Of a DNA stretch of 64,000 nucleotides, positions 38,995 to 49,860 are shown piece by piece. Position numbers and translations under genes: made by a program. The notes beneath the pieces were generated by a model. That model did not search any database and was not told where the DNA came from. It saw only the letters and a program-made list of their open reading frames with translations. Numbering within the stretch: position 1 is the stretch's first letter; every line of letters starts with the position of its first letter. Source of the stretch: OLB9 sp041392785 (GTDB lineage: Bacteria > Bacteroidota > Bacteroidia > Chitinophagales > Saprospiraceae); the NCBI GenBank assembly GCA_041392785.1, contig JAWKLK010000008.1, forward strand, positions 1-64,000, read 5' to 3'.

Positions 38995-39687
38995 TTATGA
39001 AATATCAACTAATTTTTTATTATAAGTACGTTGTACCCAAATCAAAATACCCAAAACAAACATGGCAGCCGGGGCCAAAATCATCAGGTTATTTGGTGCA
39101 TACCAATTAAGCCATCCGATTTCCGAAGTATTCAAAGCGTACTCTGCTGTGGGACCAATAATTTTGAAATCAAACAAAGATCCTTTTCCAAAGAGTTCTC
39201 GCACGAAAGCCACAATCACTAATATCACAGCATAACCAAATCCATTACCAAGACCATCTAAAAATGATCGCCAAGGTCTATTGGATAGAGCAAATGCTTC
39301 TAATCTACCCATAACGATACAATTGGTAATAATCAATCCAATAAATACTGATAATTCCTTCCAAATAGGATAGTTGTATGCCTTTAGGATCAATTCAACC
39401 ACAGTTACTAAAAAGGCAATGATGACTAATTGTACAATCATCCTTATTTGCTTAGGGATATAATTTCTAAGGGATGATGTAATCAAATTTGCAAACCCAG
39501 TAACCAAGGTCACCGCAATTCCCATAATGATAGCCTTACTCAATAAAGTTGTCACCGCCAATGCAGAACAAACGCCTAATACTTGAACTGTTATAGGATT
39601 ATTGTCATTTAATGGATCTGTAAGCAACTTTTTTTCGTCCTTGCCGAAAGAAATTGAAGGCTCTTTTACTTCTAATACGTCAGCCAT
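38995..39687 (-). CDS. nqrD: Na+-transporting NADH:quinone reductase subunit D
   Basis: 230 aa, about six membrane helices; GVCSALAVTTLLSKAIIMG and TNCIVMGRLEAFA carry the iron-centre Cys that pair with those of NqrE. Seven bases after nqrC. Confidence 0.95.
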   Translation of the reverse strand: MADVLEVKEPSISFGKDEKKLLTDPLNDNNPITVQVLGVCSALAVTTLLSKAIIMGIAVTLVTGFANLITSSLRNYIPKQIRMIVQLVIIAFLVTVVELILKAYNYPIWKELSVFIGLIITNCIVMGRLEAFALSNRPWRSFLDGLGNGFGYAVILVIVAFVRELFGKGSLFDFKIIGPTAEYALNTSEIGWLNWYAPNNLMILAPAAMFVLGILIWVQRTYNKKLVDIS

Positions 39688-39693
39688 TATTAA

Positions 39694-40496
39694 TTATTTT
39701 AAAGTATCTTTTGAAATTTGTTGCAAAGTATCAGTTGCAGTACTCTTATTTTCGCTCAATTTTGATTTTATATAGGGATCATAATACTGCAATCCACGTT
39801 TTAGCATTTCCTGCACCCCGTTACCTGTAATGGTAGCGCCGGAAATAGCATCAACCTGAAAATCTGGTTTTTTTACGCCACCCTTCACAATTTGCAAAGG
39901 TTGGAATTCTCCTTTGTCATTATAAATTTTACGTCCTGTAAATTGGGTGTACCAAGCTTTATTATCTTTGATTTCGGCACCAAGGCCAGGTGTCTCACCT
40001 TTATGGTCAAATGCCTCACCTTGAATGGTTTTCCAGTCTGGACCCACAGTGATATAGCCCCAAATCTCATCCCATAATCCTTTACCACGGGCATACATGA
40101 TGTAGTACTCTTTACCATCGTTGGCTTTAAAAGTGTAAAGCGGTATCATTCGCTCATCTTCAGGCTCTCTTGCTTCTACTGCGAAATCCACTTCTGATGC
40201 ATTATTAGCGTAACCTTTAGACATAGCCTTTATTTGATCGTCAGTGAGGACTTCTCCTTGACATTTAAGGCCTGTACTGTCATTTGACTTCCAAATAGAT
40301 CTTGAACTTCTTTATTGGACATGACATTTATATCTTTTCCTAACTGCTCAGAGACAGCAGATAAAATACCTTTTTTATTATATACAGATTCATTTTCAGT
40401 ATGGACAGGTTTTAATCCCATCACTAATAATGCCAATATGAAAGCCACTATGACTGTCATAATCAGCGTAAATTTTATAACACTGCTATTACCCAC
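39694..40496 (-). CDS. nqrC: Na+-transporting NADH:quinone reductase subunit C (single-base frameshift)
   Basis: About 267 codons. The N-terminal membrane anchor is in one frame (40496-40230) and the FMN-binding domain in another (40224-39694). Adding one G to the run near 40260 joins them without loss (NVKG, EVLTDDQIKAM). The covalent FMN site is SGATIT (Thr in SGAT), in DAISGATITGNGVQ. NqrC passes electrons to NqrB. Overlaps nqrB by 8 bp. Confidence 0.93.
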
Positions 40497-41733
40497 GGCT
40501 TAATCTTTTTTTAATGTTTGAATCTATTATAAAGTAATCTATGGTTGGTGCAAAGGTATTCATCAATAAGATAGCAAGCATCCAACCTTCTGGATATGCA
40601 GGATTCATCACTCTGATCAACATGCCGATAAACCCAATTAAAATCCCATAAATCCACTTACCAGCATTTGTACCAGACGCTGTGACGGGATCAGTAGCCA
40701 TAAATGCCATTGCAAATAAGAATGAACCCATCAATAAATGTTGATGCCAAGTGACATGCATAAAAGGTGTGGATCCAATAAGATTAAAAAGGAATGTAGT
40801 AGCGATCAAACCAAGAATCATCCCAGCCATGATACGCCAACTAGCCACTTTAGTCAGTATTAAAAATAATGCACCTATGACAATCAAAATCTTACTGGTC
40901 TCTCCAATAGAACCTGGAATAGCTCCCCAAAGTAAATTATGCTCTGAAAAACTAGCTGCAACTTTATCCCATCCACCCTCATAAGCCAGAGCTAATGGTG
41001 TAGCACCTGAAAATCCATCGATTATAGTTCCATTTGTGAAGGTGTCCCAACCAAAAGCACCAAAAAGACTGTTTGCAATGGAATGAAGCCATCCATAATC
41101 TGTGGAGGCACCTTCTGCAATTTTCTCAAAACCTGACACCCAGACTTGGTCCCCTGAAATAGTCAATGGATATGCGAAAAATATGAAAACTCTTGCCAAT
41201 AGAGCCACATTCCAAATATTCATTCCAGTACCACCGAACGCTTCTTTTCCTATGATTACTGCAAAAATGACAGATACAGCAAGAATCCAAAGTGGAATAT
41301 CAGGTGGCATAACCAATGGAATCAAAGCACCAGTAACAAGATACCCCTCCTCTACTGCATGTCCTTTTCTTGCAGCAAAGTAAAACTCAATGCCAAGTCC
41401 CACCATCATACTTACGATGTAAAGTGGCAATACTTGAATTAAACCATGCACCAACTTAAGATGAAAGCCATCAAAAAAATCTGGATATTGGCCGAGAGCT
41501 AAAAAATGTTGATGGCCTACATTATAAGTCCCATAAACATAACATAATGTAAGTGCTAAAACTACCATAGTCATGAGCCTCTTCAGGTCCATTCCGTCTT
41601 TTATATGCGTACCATCTTTTGTGACAGTAGCCGGAGCATACAAAAATGTAAAGAATGCATCGTATGCTGTATGCAGCAATGGACTCTTTTTCTTATCCGG
41701 CTCTATTTTCTTAAAAAAATCTATTAATGCCAT
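40489..41733 (-). CDS. nqrB: Na+-transporting NADH:quinone reductase subunit B
   Basis: 414 aa, about ten membrane helices. The covalent FMN motif SGAT is at residues 242-245. NqrB is the main Na+-pumping and riboflavin/FMN-holding subunit. Complete and in frame. Twenty-three bases after nqrA. Confidence 0.96.
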   Translation of the reverse strand: MALIDFFKKIEPDKKKSPLLHTAYDAFFTFLYAPATVTKDGTHIKDGMDLKRLMTMVVLALTLCYVYGTYNVGHQHFLALGQYPDFFDGFHLKLVHGLIQVLPLYIVSMMVGLGIEFYFAARKGHAVEEGYLVTGALIPLVMPPDIPLWILAVSVIFAVIIGKEAFGGTGMNIWNVALLARVFIFFAYPLTISGDQVWVSGFEKIAEGASTDYGWLHSIANSLFGAFGWDTFTNGTIIDGFSGATPLALAYEGGWDKVAASFSEHNLLWGAIPGSIGETSKILIVIGALFLILTKVASWRIMAGMILGLIATTFLFNLIGSTPFMHVTWHQHLLMGSFLFAMAFMATDPVTASGTNAGKWIYGILIGFIGMLIRVMNPAYPEGWMLAILLMNTFAPTIDYFIIDSNIKKRLSRG

Positions 41734-41756
41734 GTCAATTAGACTTCAAATTATTA

Positions 41757-43121
41757 TTATCCTTGTTCCTTAATATAGTTCAATCCTTCTCTTAATATTT
41801 TTTGCACTGGATTCTTGGATGAATCCACAAATTCGCACAATGCTACATCTTCTTCTGTAAGTTCATATATACCTAATCCTTCCATTTTCTCTATATCTTG
41901 GGCCAGTATAGCCTTCATAAGGTGTTGCGGATAAATGTTCATAGGTAGGACTGACTCCATTTTTCCTGTCTCCACAAATGCTCTCTTTTCACCATGAGTA
42001 TTTGTAGTAACATCGAATTCCTTCTTTCCGAAAATGGCACTCAAAAACGTTTTGGAGATACTTGGTCGTGCTTTCATTGGCAATAACCATCCGAACATCT
42101 CCTCTTGGTTACCTTCTTTCAATACTGTAATTTGATCATCCTTGAAATGCAAGAAATCTCCAGAACCAACAGATTTACCTGAAAGTACATCTCCGGAGAT
42201 TAATCTATATGAAGCATCTGAGCTCACTTGGCCTTGAATAAGATCTGCCACCGATGCTCCCAAATATGTTCTCATATATCCAGGATTTTTTACATGGCCT
42301 GTTATAGCTATAACTCGCGATGCATCATATTTTCCTGTCATCCACATTTTTCCAATGGTGATGACATCTTGCACACCCAAAGTCCACACTGATTTTCCAT
42401 TAGATATAGGTGCCACATGGTGAATCTGAACACCAACATTTCCACTAGGATGCGGGCCAGAGAAAGAATTTGATGCTACATTATTAAATGATGCAAACTT
42501 TGTACCTTTATTCTTACCATTCAATCCAAGTATGACTTTACCGGATGTTAGTCTGGAAAGTACATCTAGCCCAGTTTTGAATGATGCTTCCTCACCTTCT
42601 ATAACAACTTCATTATCAGGAGCTAAAGGAGCAGTATCAAAGGTGGAAACAAAAATATTTTCAGGAACAACATTCAAAGCAGGCACTTGATCAAATGGTC
42701 TTTGATTGATGTGTGACCAAAGTCCTGAAGCACACATAAAGTCTACCAGTACTGTTCTATCTGAATCCAATGATGGTACTTCAAATGATTTGTGCTTATT
42801 CTCTTTGTCTGCGAGGATGACAACTGATGAAATAGATCTTTTAGCTCCTCTGTTGATCTCTATTATCTCTCCACTTACCGGAGAGACATATTGTACCTCT
42901 GGTCGCACCTTATCAAAAAATAAAACATCACCTGCTAACACATTTTGGCCGATTTCAACAGTGACTTTTGGTATTGGAGAGATGCCATTAAAACTATAAG
43001 GTGATAAGGCAAATCTGTTTGCGTGGGCTGTTTTTGGAGTACCTTTTGCTTCTCCAATCAATCCAATATTATAGCCTTTTCTAATATTTATGGATTGACC
43101 ATTTTTTATATCTACTGCCAT
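41757..43121 (-). CDS. nqrA: Na+-transporting NADH:quinone reductase subunit A
   Basis: 454 aa, normal length, first gene of nqrABCDEF. It is the peripheral cytoplasmic subunit that binds quinone; conserved stretches include HANRFALSPYSFNGI and VQIHHVAPISNGKSVWTLGVQD. It has no membrane helix. The operon makes the cell use a sodium gradient, which fits marine or brackish and many sludge Bacteroidota. Confidence 0.96.
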   Translation of the reverse strand: MAVDIKNGQSINIRKGYNIGLIGEAKGTPKTAHANRFALSPYSFNGISPIPKVTVEIGQNVLAGDVLFFDKVRPEVQYVSPVSGEIIEINRGAKRSISSVVILADKENKHKSFEVPSLDSDRTVLVDFMCASGLWSHINQRPFDQVPALNVVPENIFVSTFDTAPLAPDNEVVIEGEEASFKTGLDVLSRLTSGKVILGLNGKNKGTKFASFNNVASNSFSGPHPSGNVGVQIHHVAPISNGKSVWTLGVQDVITIGKMWMTGKYDASRVIAITGHVKNPGYMRTYLGASVADLIQGQVSSDASYRLISGDVLSGKSVGSGDFLHFKDDQITVLKEGNQEEMFGWLLPMKARPSISKTFLSAIFGKKEFDVTTNTHGEKRAFVETGKMESVLPMNIYPQHLMKAILAQDIEKMEGLGIYELTEEDVALCEFVDSSKNPVQKILREGLNYIKEQG

Positions 43122-43353
43122 AGATTTATAATAAATACTTTATTTTTGTATTATTTAGAGTGCAATGAAACATTACATCTTAAAAAAACCCTGCAAAGTT
43201 ACATTGCCTCTCGATATAAAAGAAATTTATCATACCTTTTTTAAGAAAAAGTTAAAGAAAAATCCAGAATACACCATTGTTTATATAGAATTTATAAGAA
43301 AGTACATTTTATTTACTTTTTTCCATAAAAATAGCCTATTCACTTAAACAGAT

Positions 43354-45510
43354 ATGCCCAATCGAAGTTTAATAGATTCTAAATTCCAAATCATGGATGA
43401 CCATTTAAAAATGATTTCCTCCTTACTTCAAATAGCAGTATGGCAGGTAAGTAATACTATCCAATTGGCGGAAGATGGAGCCACTATTCCCTTTATTTCA
43501 CGTTATCGGAAAGAAAAAACCGGAAATCTTGATGAGGTTTTAGTGCAACAAGTGCTGCAAGAAGACAAAAGATTAAAGGAATTATATGAAAGAAAAGTAT
43601 ATATATTAGAAACTATAAAACAACAAAATAAATTAAGTTCTTCACTTGAAAAGGCCATACAAGAATGCTATGATACAAAATTATTAGAAGAACTATATGC
43701 TCCTTATAAAAAGAAGAAAGCGACAAGGGGTGATATGGCGAAAACAGCAGGTTTAGAGCCTTTGGCTAAATTTATTATGGCACAAAAGCAAGTATTGACC
43801 GACCAGATATTGCAAAAATATCATTGCGAAGGCTATCAGGATAATATAGCTGTAATCCAAGGTGCAAAAGATATAATTGCGGAATGGATAAATGAACATT
43901 TAAATTCTCGCGAAAAGCTTAAAAATATTCTCCAAAGAAGTGGTTTAATAACATCAAAAGTAGTTAAATCAAAAAAGGATATTGCTGAAAAATACCAAGA
44001 CTATTTTGAATTTGCAGAGCCGATTAAAAAGTGTCCATCACATAGATTTTTAGCTATTATGAGAGGCGCCAATGAAGGATTATTAACTGTAGGCATTTCT
44101 ATCGATGATGATCAGTTTAAATCAGATTTATACAGACTTTTTATAAGATCAAATGATGATAACGGTGATATAGTCCAAAAAGCAATAGATGATGCTTATA
44201 AAAGACTTATGTTTCCTTCTATCGAATCCAGTGTATTAAATGATTTCAAAGCGAAGGCAGATACAGCGGCCATCCAAGTATTTTCACAAAACCTAAGACA
44301 ATTATTGCTTGCACCTCCTTTAGGAACAAAAGCTACCTTGGCAATAGATCCTGGATTCAGAACAGGATGTAAACTGGCTGCATTAGATAGCAATGGCAAT
44401 CTGATACAGTCAGAAACTATCTACCCACATTCTAGCAATTTAGATGCTATGCAAGCAATTAAAACAATCAAATATTTAGTTGAAAATCATCAAATAAAAG
44501 CAATAGCTATTGGAAATGGAACCGCTTCTAGAGAAACTGAAAGTTTTATAAGAAAGATGACTCTACCTGAAGATGTAAAGGTTTACATGGTCAGTGAAAG
44601 TGGTGCGTCCATTTATTCAGCATCAGAAACTGCCAGGGAAGAGTTTCCTGAACTGGACATAACGATAAGAGGGGCAATTTCTATAGGACGAAGACTCATG
44701 GATCCATTGTCAGAATTGGTGAAAATAGATCCAAAATCCATCGGTGTCGGCCAATATCAACATGATGTCAATTCGTCTCAACTGAAAGAAAGCTTAGATC
44801 AAACTGTTATATCCTGCGTCAATAGTGTAGGTGTCAATCTTAATACAGCTTCAAACCATGTTTTGCAGTATATTGCTGGGTTGGGACCGAGTCTAGCACG
44901 GAATATTGTAGAATATAGAAAGGAAAATGGAAATTTTACAGCCATAAGTGAATTGACAAAGGTCCCACGACTAGGACAAAAAGCATATGAACAATGCGCT
45001 GGATTCCTAAGAATAAAACAAGGCAAAAACATATTAGATGATACGGGGATACATCCGGAAACATATTCAATAGTCGAAAAAATGGCATCTACAATGCAAA
45101 CTAGCATTCAAGATTTCATTAAGACCAAAAAATTTAAAAATATTGAAAATTTAGAAAAATTCACTGATGAAAATTTTGGCTTACTGACCTTAAAAGATAT
45201 TTTGAAAGAGCTTGATAAGCCAGGTCTCGATCCCCGTGGAGAAAATTCTGCATTTGCATTTGACAAATCCGTGCAAACCATTTCAGATCTGTACCTTGGT
45301 CAGAAATTGCCAGGCATTATCAACAATGTCACTGATTTTGGAGCTTTTGTTGACTTAGGGATAAAAGAGAGTGGACTTATCCATATCTCGAAAATGTCCA
45401 ATACTTTTGTTTCAAATCCCCACCAGATAGTAAAAGTAAGTCAGGAAGTACAAGTAGAAATTATTGATATTGATACTGAAAGAAAGCGTATCCAGTTGAA
45501 GTTATTGTAA
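43354..45510 (+). CDS. tex: Tex-family RNA-binding transcription accessory protein
   Basis: 718 aa. Tex N-terminal helical region (about 15-200, GATIPFISRYRKEKTGNLDE), YqgF/RNase H-like domain (about 320-450, TLAIDPGFRTGCKLAALD), helix-hairpin-helix region (about 490-560, NTASNHVLQYIAGLGPSLAR) and C-terminal S1 domain (about 645-718, GIINNVTDFGAFVDLGIKES). Nucleic-acid-binding, ends 5 bp from the oppositely oriented oxidoreductase gene. The Met at residue 14 (start at 43393) is an alternative start. Confidence 0.95.
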   Translation: MPNRSLIDSKFQIMDDHLKMISSLLQIAVWQVSNTIQLAEDGATIPFISRYRKEKTGNLDEVLVQQVLQEDKRLKELYERKVYILETIKQQNKLSSSLEKAIQECYDTKLLEELYAPYKKKKATRGDMAKTAGLEPLAKFIMAQKQVLTDQILQKYHCEGYQDNIAVIQGAKDIIAEWINEHLNSREKLKNILQRSGLITSKVVKSKKDIAEKYQDYFEFAEPIKKCPSHRFLAIMRGANEGLLTVGISIDDDQFKSDLYRLFIRSNDDNGDIVQKAIDDAYKRLMFPSIESSVLNDFKAKADTAAIQVFSQNLRQLLLAPPLGTKATLAIDPGFRTGCKLAALDSNGNLIQSETIYPHSSNLDAMQAIKTIKYLVENHQIKAIAIGNGTASRETESFIRKMTLPEDVKVYMVSESGASIYSASETAREEFPELDITIRGAISIGRRLMDPLSELVKIDPKSIGVGQYQHDVNSSQLKESLDQTVISCVNSVGVNLNTASNHVLQYIAGLGPSLARNIVEYRKENGNFTAISELTKVPRLGQKAYEQCAGFLRIKQGKNILDDTGIHPETYSIVEKMASTMQTSIQDFIKTKKFKNIENLEKFTDENFGLLTLKDILKELDKPGLDPRGENSAFAFDKSVQTISDLYLGQKLPGIINNVTDFGAFVDLGIKESGLIHISKMSNTFVSNPHQIVKVSQEVQVEIIDIDTERKRIQLKLL

Positions 45511-45514
45511 ATAT

Positions 45515-46486
45515 TTACAAAGTATGTGAAAACACAATTTTACCAAATTGATGACCCTTTTCCATAATTTCCATTCCCTGCGGTAAGGATAAAATTGGTA
45601 AAATCGTGTCAACGACAGGATGAATTTTGTGTTCGTTTACAAAATTCACCATATTTTTAAAATCTACGTCTGAGCCCATAGTACTCCCTAAAATAGACAA
45701 TTGTCTCCAGAACAATACTTGAGAATTTAAATTGGTGATCCTTCCATGAGTGGCACCATACATTGCAATTCTAGCACCAGGTCGGGCGATTTTAACTAAC
45801 TCATTGAATCCTTCACCACCTGCACTATCTATTACAACATCCACACCACCAAAATCATGGATTAAGTGCTTACTCCAATCTTTTTCATGATAAAGATACC
45901 CTGCTTTTGCACCCATGGAAATAGCTTTATCTAATTTTGCTTGACTACCTGAAGTAACAAAAACTTCACAGCCTAAGGCTAATGCCATCTGAAAAGCAAA
46001 AAGTGCCACGCCCCCACCAATGCCATTGATTAATACTTTTTCACCAGCGCAAGCTTTTGCACGCGCTATTAAAGCTCTATATGCTGTCAATCCAGCCAAA
46101 GGTAAAGCAGCTGCTTCAAAATCAGTCAAGTGTGAAGGACAAGGTTCCAATTGTGACTCAGAAATTAAAATTGACTTAGAAAATGTACCGTGTGTAGGCA
46201 TTCCTAGTACCGTGAATTGATCATCCTGAACAGATTGCTGTGATCCCCAATTCTGTGATGGATTAATCAAATACCGCTTCCCGTTCAACTCCACGCAAGC
46301 ATCAGAACCTAAGACCACGTTTTCTAAAATTTTTGGATACAGTCCTTTTGTAATCCAAATATCCCTATGGTTTAGAGCTGAAGCTTTAATGATACATTCC
46401 ACAATATTTTTAGCCATTGTGCCAATGTTTACATCAGTGGCATATACTAAAGTATTATTTCTCAGAATCCACCCTTCAACAACCAT
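45515..46486 (-). CDS. Zinc-free quinone oxidoreductase/MDR-family alcohol dehydrogenase-like protein
   Basis: 323 aa, medium-chain dehydrogenase/reductase fold. The GroES-like N-terminal half (about 1-120) lacks the Cys/His pattern of catalytic zinc enzymes; the Rossmann half carries INGIGGGVALFAFQMA (dinucleotide loop) and VDVVIDSAGGEGFNELV. It therefore probably reduces quinones or enones with NAD(P)H. Exact substrate unknown. Tail-to-tail with tex. Confidence 0.85.
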   Translation of the reverse strand: MVVEGWILRNNTLVYATDVNIGTMAKNIVECIIKASALNHRDIWITKGLYPKILENVVLGSDACVELNGKRYLINPSQNWGSQQSVQDDQFTVLGMPTHGTFSKSILISESQLEPCPSHLTDFEAAALPLAGLTAYRALIARAKACAGEKVLINGIGGGVALFAFQMALALGCEVFVTSGSQAKLDKAISMGAKAGYLYHEKDWSKHLIHDFGGVDVVIDSAGGEGFNELVKIARPGARIAMYGATHGRITNLNSQVLFWRQLSILGSTMGSDVDFKNMVNFVNEHKIHPVVDTILPILSLPQGMEIMEKGHQFGKIVFSHTL

Positions 46487-46510
46487 TATAAAGCGTTTTA
46501 ATATTGAAAA

Positions 46511-46542
46511 AAAAGACCTTCCAAAAACATGAAAGGTCTTTT
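46511..46542 (-). terminator. Terminator of secDF
   Basis: AAAAGACCTT and AAGGTCTTTT form a 10-bp stem with a 12-base loop, followed on the minus strand by eight Ts. It lies 27 bp after the secDF stop. Confidence 0.85.
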
Positions 46543-46568
46543 ATATTTATTATTATCTAAAATTCAAC

Positions 46569-49500
46569 TTACTTCGCTATTGCTTTATTTACATCACCAG
46601 TTTTCGAAGTTTTGGCTTGTCCACCAAAACTACTTTTAACTTTTAAATCTGATGCTAAGTCATGTAAAATAGGTGCAGCTACAAAAACAGAAGAATATGT
46701 TCCCACAAGAACACCTACCAGTAAAGCAAAGGCAAATCCCTTGATACTAGCACCACCAAACAAAAACAATATTAAGATTACAATCAATGTTGTAAAGGAA
46801 GTCATTAAAGTTCGTGAAAGTGTGCTATTGATAGCCGCATTGATGATTTCATCATTAGATTTCTGAACATGTAAGCCAAAATACTCCCTGATTCTATCAA
46901 AAATGATGACTGTATCATTTATAGAATAACCAATTACTGTCAAAATAGCTGCGATGAAAGCTTGGTCAATTTCTAAAGAGAAAGGTAATATGCCTTTGAA
47001 AATAGAAAACAATCCCAAAACAATTATTGTATCGTGGGCCAAAGCTAATACAGCTCCTGCACTATATTGCCACTTTGAAAATCTTAATAAAATGAATAAG
47101 AATATTGCGAATAATGCCAAAAGTCCAGCATAGATTGAAGTTCGCTTCAAATCATCAGCAATAGTCGGACCCACTTGTGATGAACTAGTAACGTGGGTAG
47201 TTCCGTCCGGAGAATCAGTATTTGAAAATGCATCTAAAGTCACGTTTGTACCTGCTATTTTACTGATGCCTTCGTGCAATTTTGCAATTACTCTTTTTGG
47301 AGCATCATCACTTGGATCTGAAATCAGATATGAAGTGGTAATATTAAAAGTATTTTCTGTGTCCACCAATTTTACTATCGGAGATGCATCAAAATACTGC
47401 GTCAACCCATCTCTCAATGCATCAGCTGATACATTGACATCTTTAGCAAACTGTACATTATACGAATAACCACCGCGGTAATCTACCCCAAGGTCAAAAC
47501 CTCTTGTAAACATTGAGATAAGTCCAGCCAAAATTAATGCACCAGAAAACATATAGGCATACTTTCTATAACTGATCCAATCAATATTGATATTTTTAAA
47601 TGCTCCTTTAGAGAAACTTGTCCAAAAACTCACATCTTTACCTCTGTCTAGCCACCATTCCATCATCAGTCTAGTAATAAAAATTGCTGTGAATACTGAA
47701 CAGAAGATACCAATGATCAATACAACTGCAAAACCTTTTACCGGACCAAGACCAAAATATGCCAAAATAGCAGCAGTAATCAAAGTTGTCATATTGGCAT
47801 CCAAGATGGCAGAATACGAGTGGTGGAAACCATCGCTTATGGCTTGGCGAAGCGATTTACCCAACATTAATTCCTCCTTTATTCTTTCAAATATTATGAC
47901 GTTAGCATCTACTGCCATACCTATCGTAAGCACAATACCTGCTATTCCCGAAAGTGTCAATACTGTACCGAAGCTGGATAACGTTCCAAAAATGAGAAAT
48001 ACATTTATTAATAAAGAAATCACTGCTATCAATCCTCCAAAGGCATAGTACACCAACATGGTTACGATAACCAATGCAAAACCTAAAAGCAATGAATTGA
48101 TACTCTTTGAAATATTTGCTTTTCCCAAAGATGGCCCTACAGACGCTTCTTGTACAATTTTTGTATTTGCAGGGAGTCTACCTACTGAAAGGATACTAGC
48201 AAAATCGTTGGCTTCATCTACCGTGAAATTACCTGAAATCGCGGAAGAACCTTCAGTAATAGGTCCATTTACTCTTGGAGCCGAAACTACCTCATTATCT
48301 AAAGCAATAGCAATTTCGCGATTGCCATCATTTGCAGCTTTTGTAGTCATCTCAGCCCATTTTTTTGCGCCTGCCGCATTCATACGCATATTGACTTCTA
48401 CCTCGCTATTAAGATTATTCAAACTTTGAGATGCACTGGTCACTACGTCACCATTCAATGGAGCTTCTTCAGAATTCGGTACGGTCTTAATTAAATATAA
48501 TTCATATTGACTTGTAAATTTCCCATCAGCATCTTGCGTAGGCTTATATGACCACATGAATCTAGAATTTTTAGGGAAAAGAGCTCTAATATCTTCTCTT
48601 TCTAAAAGTGCGTTTATGGCAGGTTTTTTGAATTTATCCGCCATACCCATCACTGTTTGATACATGTTACCAGAATTCAGGGTTAAATTCGATAATAAAG
48701 ATCCTGTAGCTGCTCCAGCTTGATCTTTCGGTACCAATTTCATTTCCTTCCCTACAACATTACCCAAATCATCATACTTGTCAGTATAAACAGTATCCAT
48801 GGCTACCGAAGTGGTATCCAATGAAGGTGTTGCACTACCTGCCCTAGCATCAGCTTCCTGAAAAGCTGCCATAATACCTGGGTCATTAAACCTATAGGTA
48901 TCCCAAAATTCCAATTTTGCACTAGTTTGTAAGAATTGTCTTGCTCTTTCCTTATTTTCGATTCCTGGCATTTCGACCAAAATCAAATCTCTATTTGGGT
49001 CCAAAGAAATATTAGGCTGTGCCACGCCTAGTTTGTCAATACGTTTCTTCAACCTTTCAAACGTCAATTGGACTGTTTCATTTGCTTTCGATCTAATAGA
49101 AGAAATAATAATTCCATCAGATGTAGAGGTATTGATATCACCAAGTGCCTCACTCCTAGCAAAAACTCTTGAGAGTTTATCTGGACCAGCTATTGCTCTA
49201 TATTCATCACCAAACAAAGTAATAAAGTCAGATTGAGAAGCTTTCATTTTCTCTTTGGCATTAGCTATTGCCTTTACAAAATCTGCATTATTCTTATTCT
49301 TGCCTGCTAATGATTTCAAAAAGTCCTCCAAATCCACTTGTAATACCGCACTCATACCACCTTTCAAATCCAAACCTAAAGCAAGTTGCTGTTTTTTCAG
49401 CTCACTATAGGTATATGATTTTACCAAAGGAATGCTGAAAACCTCAACACTTGACATGGAGTCAAGATATTTTCCTCTTGCTAATTTATAAGCTGGAGAA

Positions 49501-49649
49501 TTTTCAGGAGCATCCGTACCTGCTACAGAAGTAGCATAATCTCTTGCGGCTCTTTCTACCCGATTCGTAGGGACAAAATACCAAAATTGTAGTAAACACA
49601 CTATAGATAGTAATATAAGGACTATCTTTACTATACCTTTTCCTTGCAT
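46569..49649 (-). CDS. secDF: Protein-export membrane proteins SecD and SecF, fused
   Basis: 1,026 aa. The SecD half (about 1-650) has the first helix, the P1 periplasmic domain, conserved GLDLKGG (about 94-100) and a block of membrane helices (GMAVDANVIIFERIKEEL); the SecF half follows (about 680-1000) with GVDYRGGYSYNVQF and GYSINDTVIIFDRIREY. Proton-motive-force-driven pulling of secreted chains on the periplasmic side. The fusion is usual in Bacteroidota. It has its own -7 promoter element upstream. Confidence 0.97.
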   Translation of the reverse strand: MQGKGIVKIVLILLSIVCLLQFWYFVPTNRVERAARDYATSVAGTDAPENSPAYKLARGKYLDSMSSVEVFSIPLVKSYTYSELKKQQLALGLDLKGGMSAVLQVDLEDFLKSLAGKNKNNADFVKAIANAKEKMKASQSDFITLFGDEYRAIAGPDKLSRVFARSEALGDINTSTSDGIIISSIRSKANETVQLTFERLKKRIDKLGVAQPNISLDPNRDLILVEMPGIENKERARQFLQTSAKLEFWDTYRFNDPGIMAAFQEADARAGSATPSLDTTSVAMDTVYTDKYDDLGNVVGKEMKLVPKDQAGAATGSLLSNLTLNSGNMYQTVMGMADKFKKPAINALLEREDIRALFPKNSRFMWSYKPTQDADGKFTSQYELYLIKTVPNSEEAPLNGDVVTSASQSLNNLNSEVEVNMRMNAAGAKKWAEMTTKAANDGNREIAIALDNEVVSAPRVNGPITEGSSAISGNFTVDEANDFASILSVGRLPANTKIVQEASVGPSLGKANISKSINSLLLGFALVIVTMLVYYAFGGLIAVISLLINVFLIFGTLSSFGTVLTLSGIAGIVLTIGMAVDANVIIFERIKEELMLGKSLRQAISDGFHHSYSAILDANMTTLITAAILAYFGLGPVKGFAVVLIIGIFCSVFTAIFITRLMMEWWLDRGKDVSFWTSFSKGAFKNINIDWISYRKYAYMFSGALILAGLISMFTRGFDLGVDYRGGYSYNVQFAKDVNVSADALRDGLTQYFDASPIVKLVDTENTFNITTSYLISDPSDDAPKRVIAKLHEGISKIAGTNVTLDAFSNTDSPDGTTHVTSSSQVGPTIADDLKRTSIYAGLLALFAIFLFILLRFSKWQYSAGAVLALAHDTIIVLGLFSIFKGILPFSLEIDQAFIAAILTVIGYSINDTVIIFDRIREYFGLHVQKSNDEIINAAINSTLSRTLMTSFTTLIVILILFLFGGASIKGFAFALLVGVLVGTYSSVFVAAPILHDLASDLKVKSSFGGQAKTSKTGDVNKAIAK

Positions 49650-49680
49650 TATGATTCCATTAATTTTTGAAAAAACAGCG

Positions 49681-49688
49681 CAAATATA
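49681..49688 (-). promoter_or_regulatory. secDF promoter -7 element
   Basis: CAAATATA on the plus strand reads TATATTTG on the minus strand, 31 bp upstream of the secDF ATG. Confidence 0.5.
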
Positions 49689-49860
49689 CGGCTTTTCAAC
49701 TATTTATAGAATTATATAGTCTCTATTCAAAAAAAATATTGAAATTTCAATCTATATTATTGATTTTCAAAACCTTTTAATTAATACATTTCAAAAATTA
49801 AAATGTAAATTTATATTAATTTGAATAAAAAAGATGGTCAGACTACCGATTTATCATCTT

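Noticed and set aside
43165..43347. A 60-residue open frame between nqrA and tex
   Set aside because: AT-rich, Lys/Ile/Phe-dominated, no conserved pattern and no promoter or start context; best explained by base composition.
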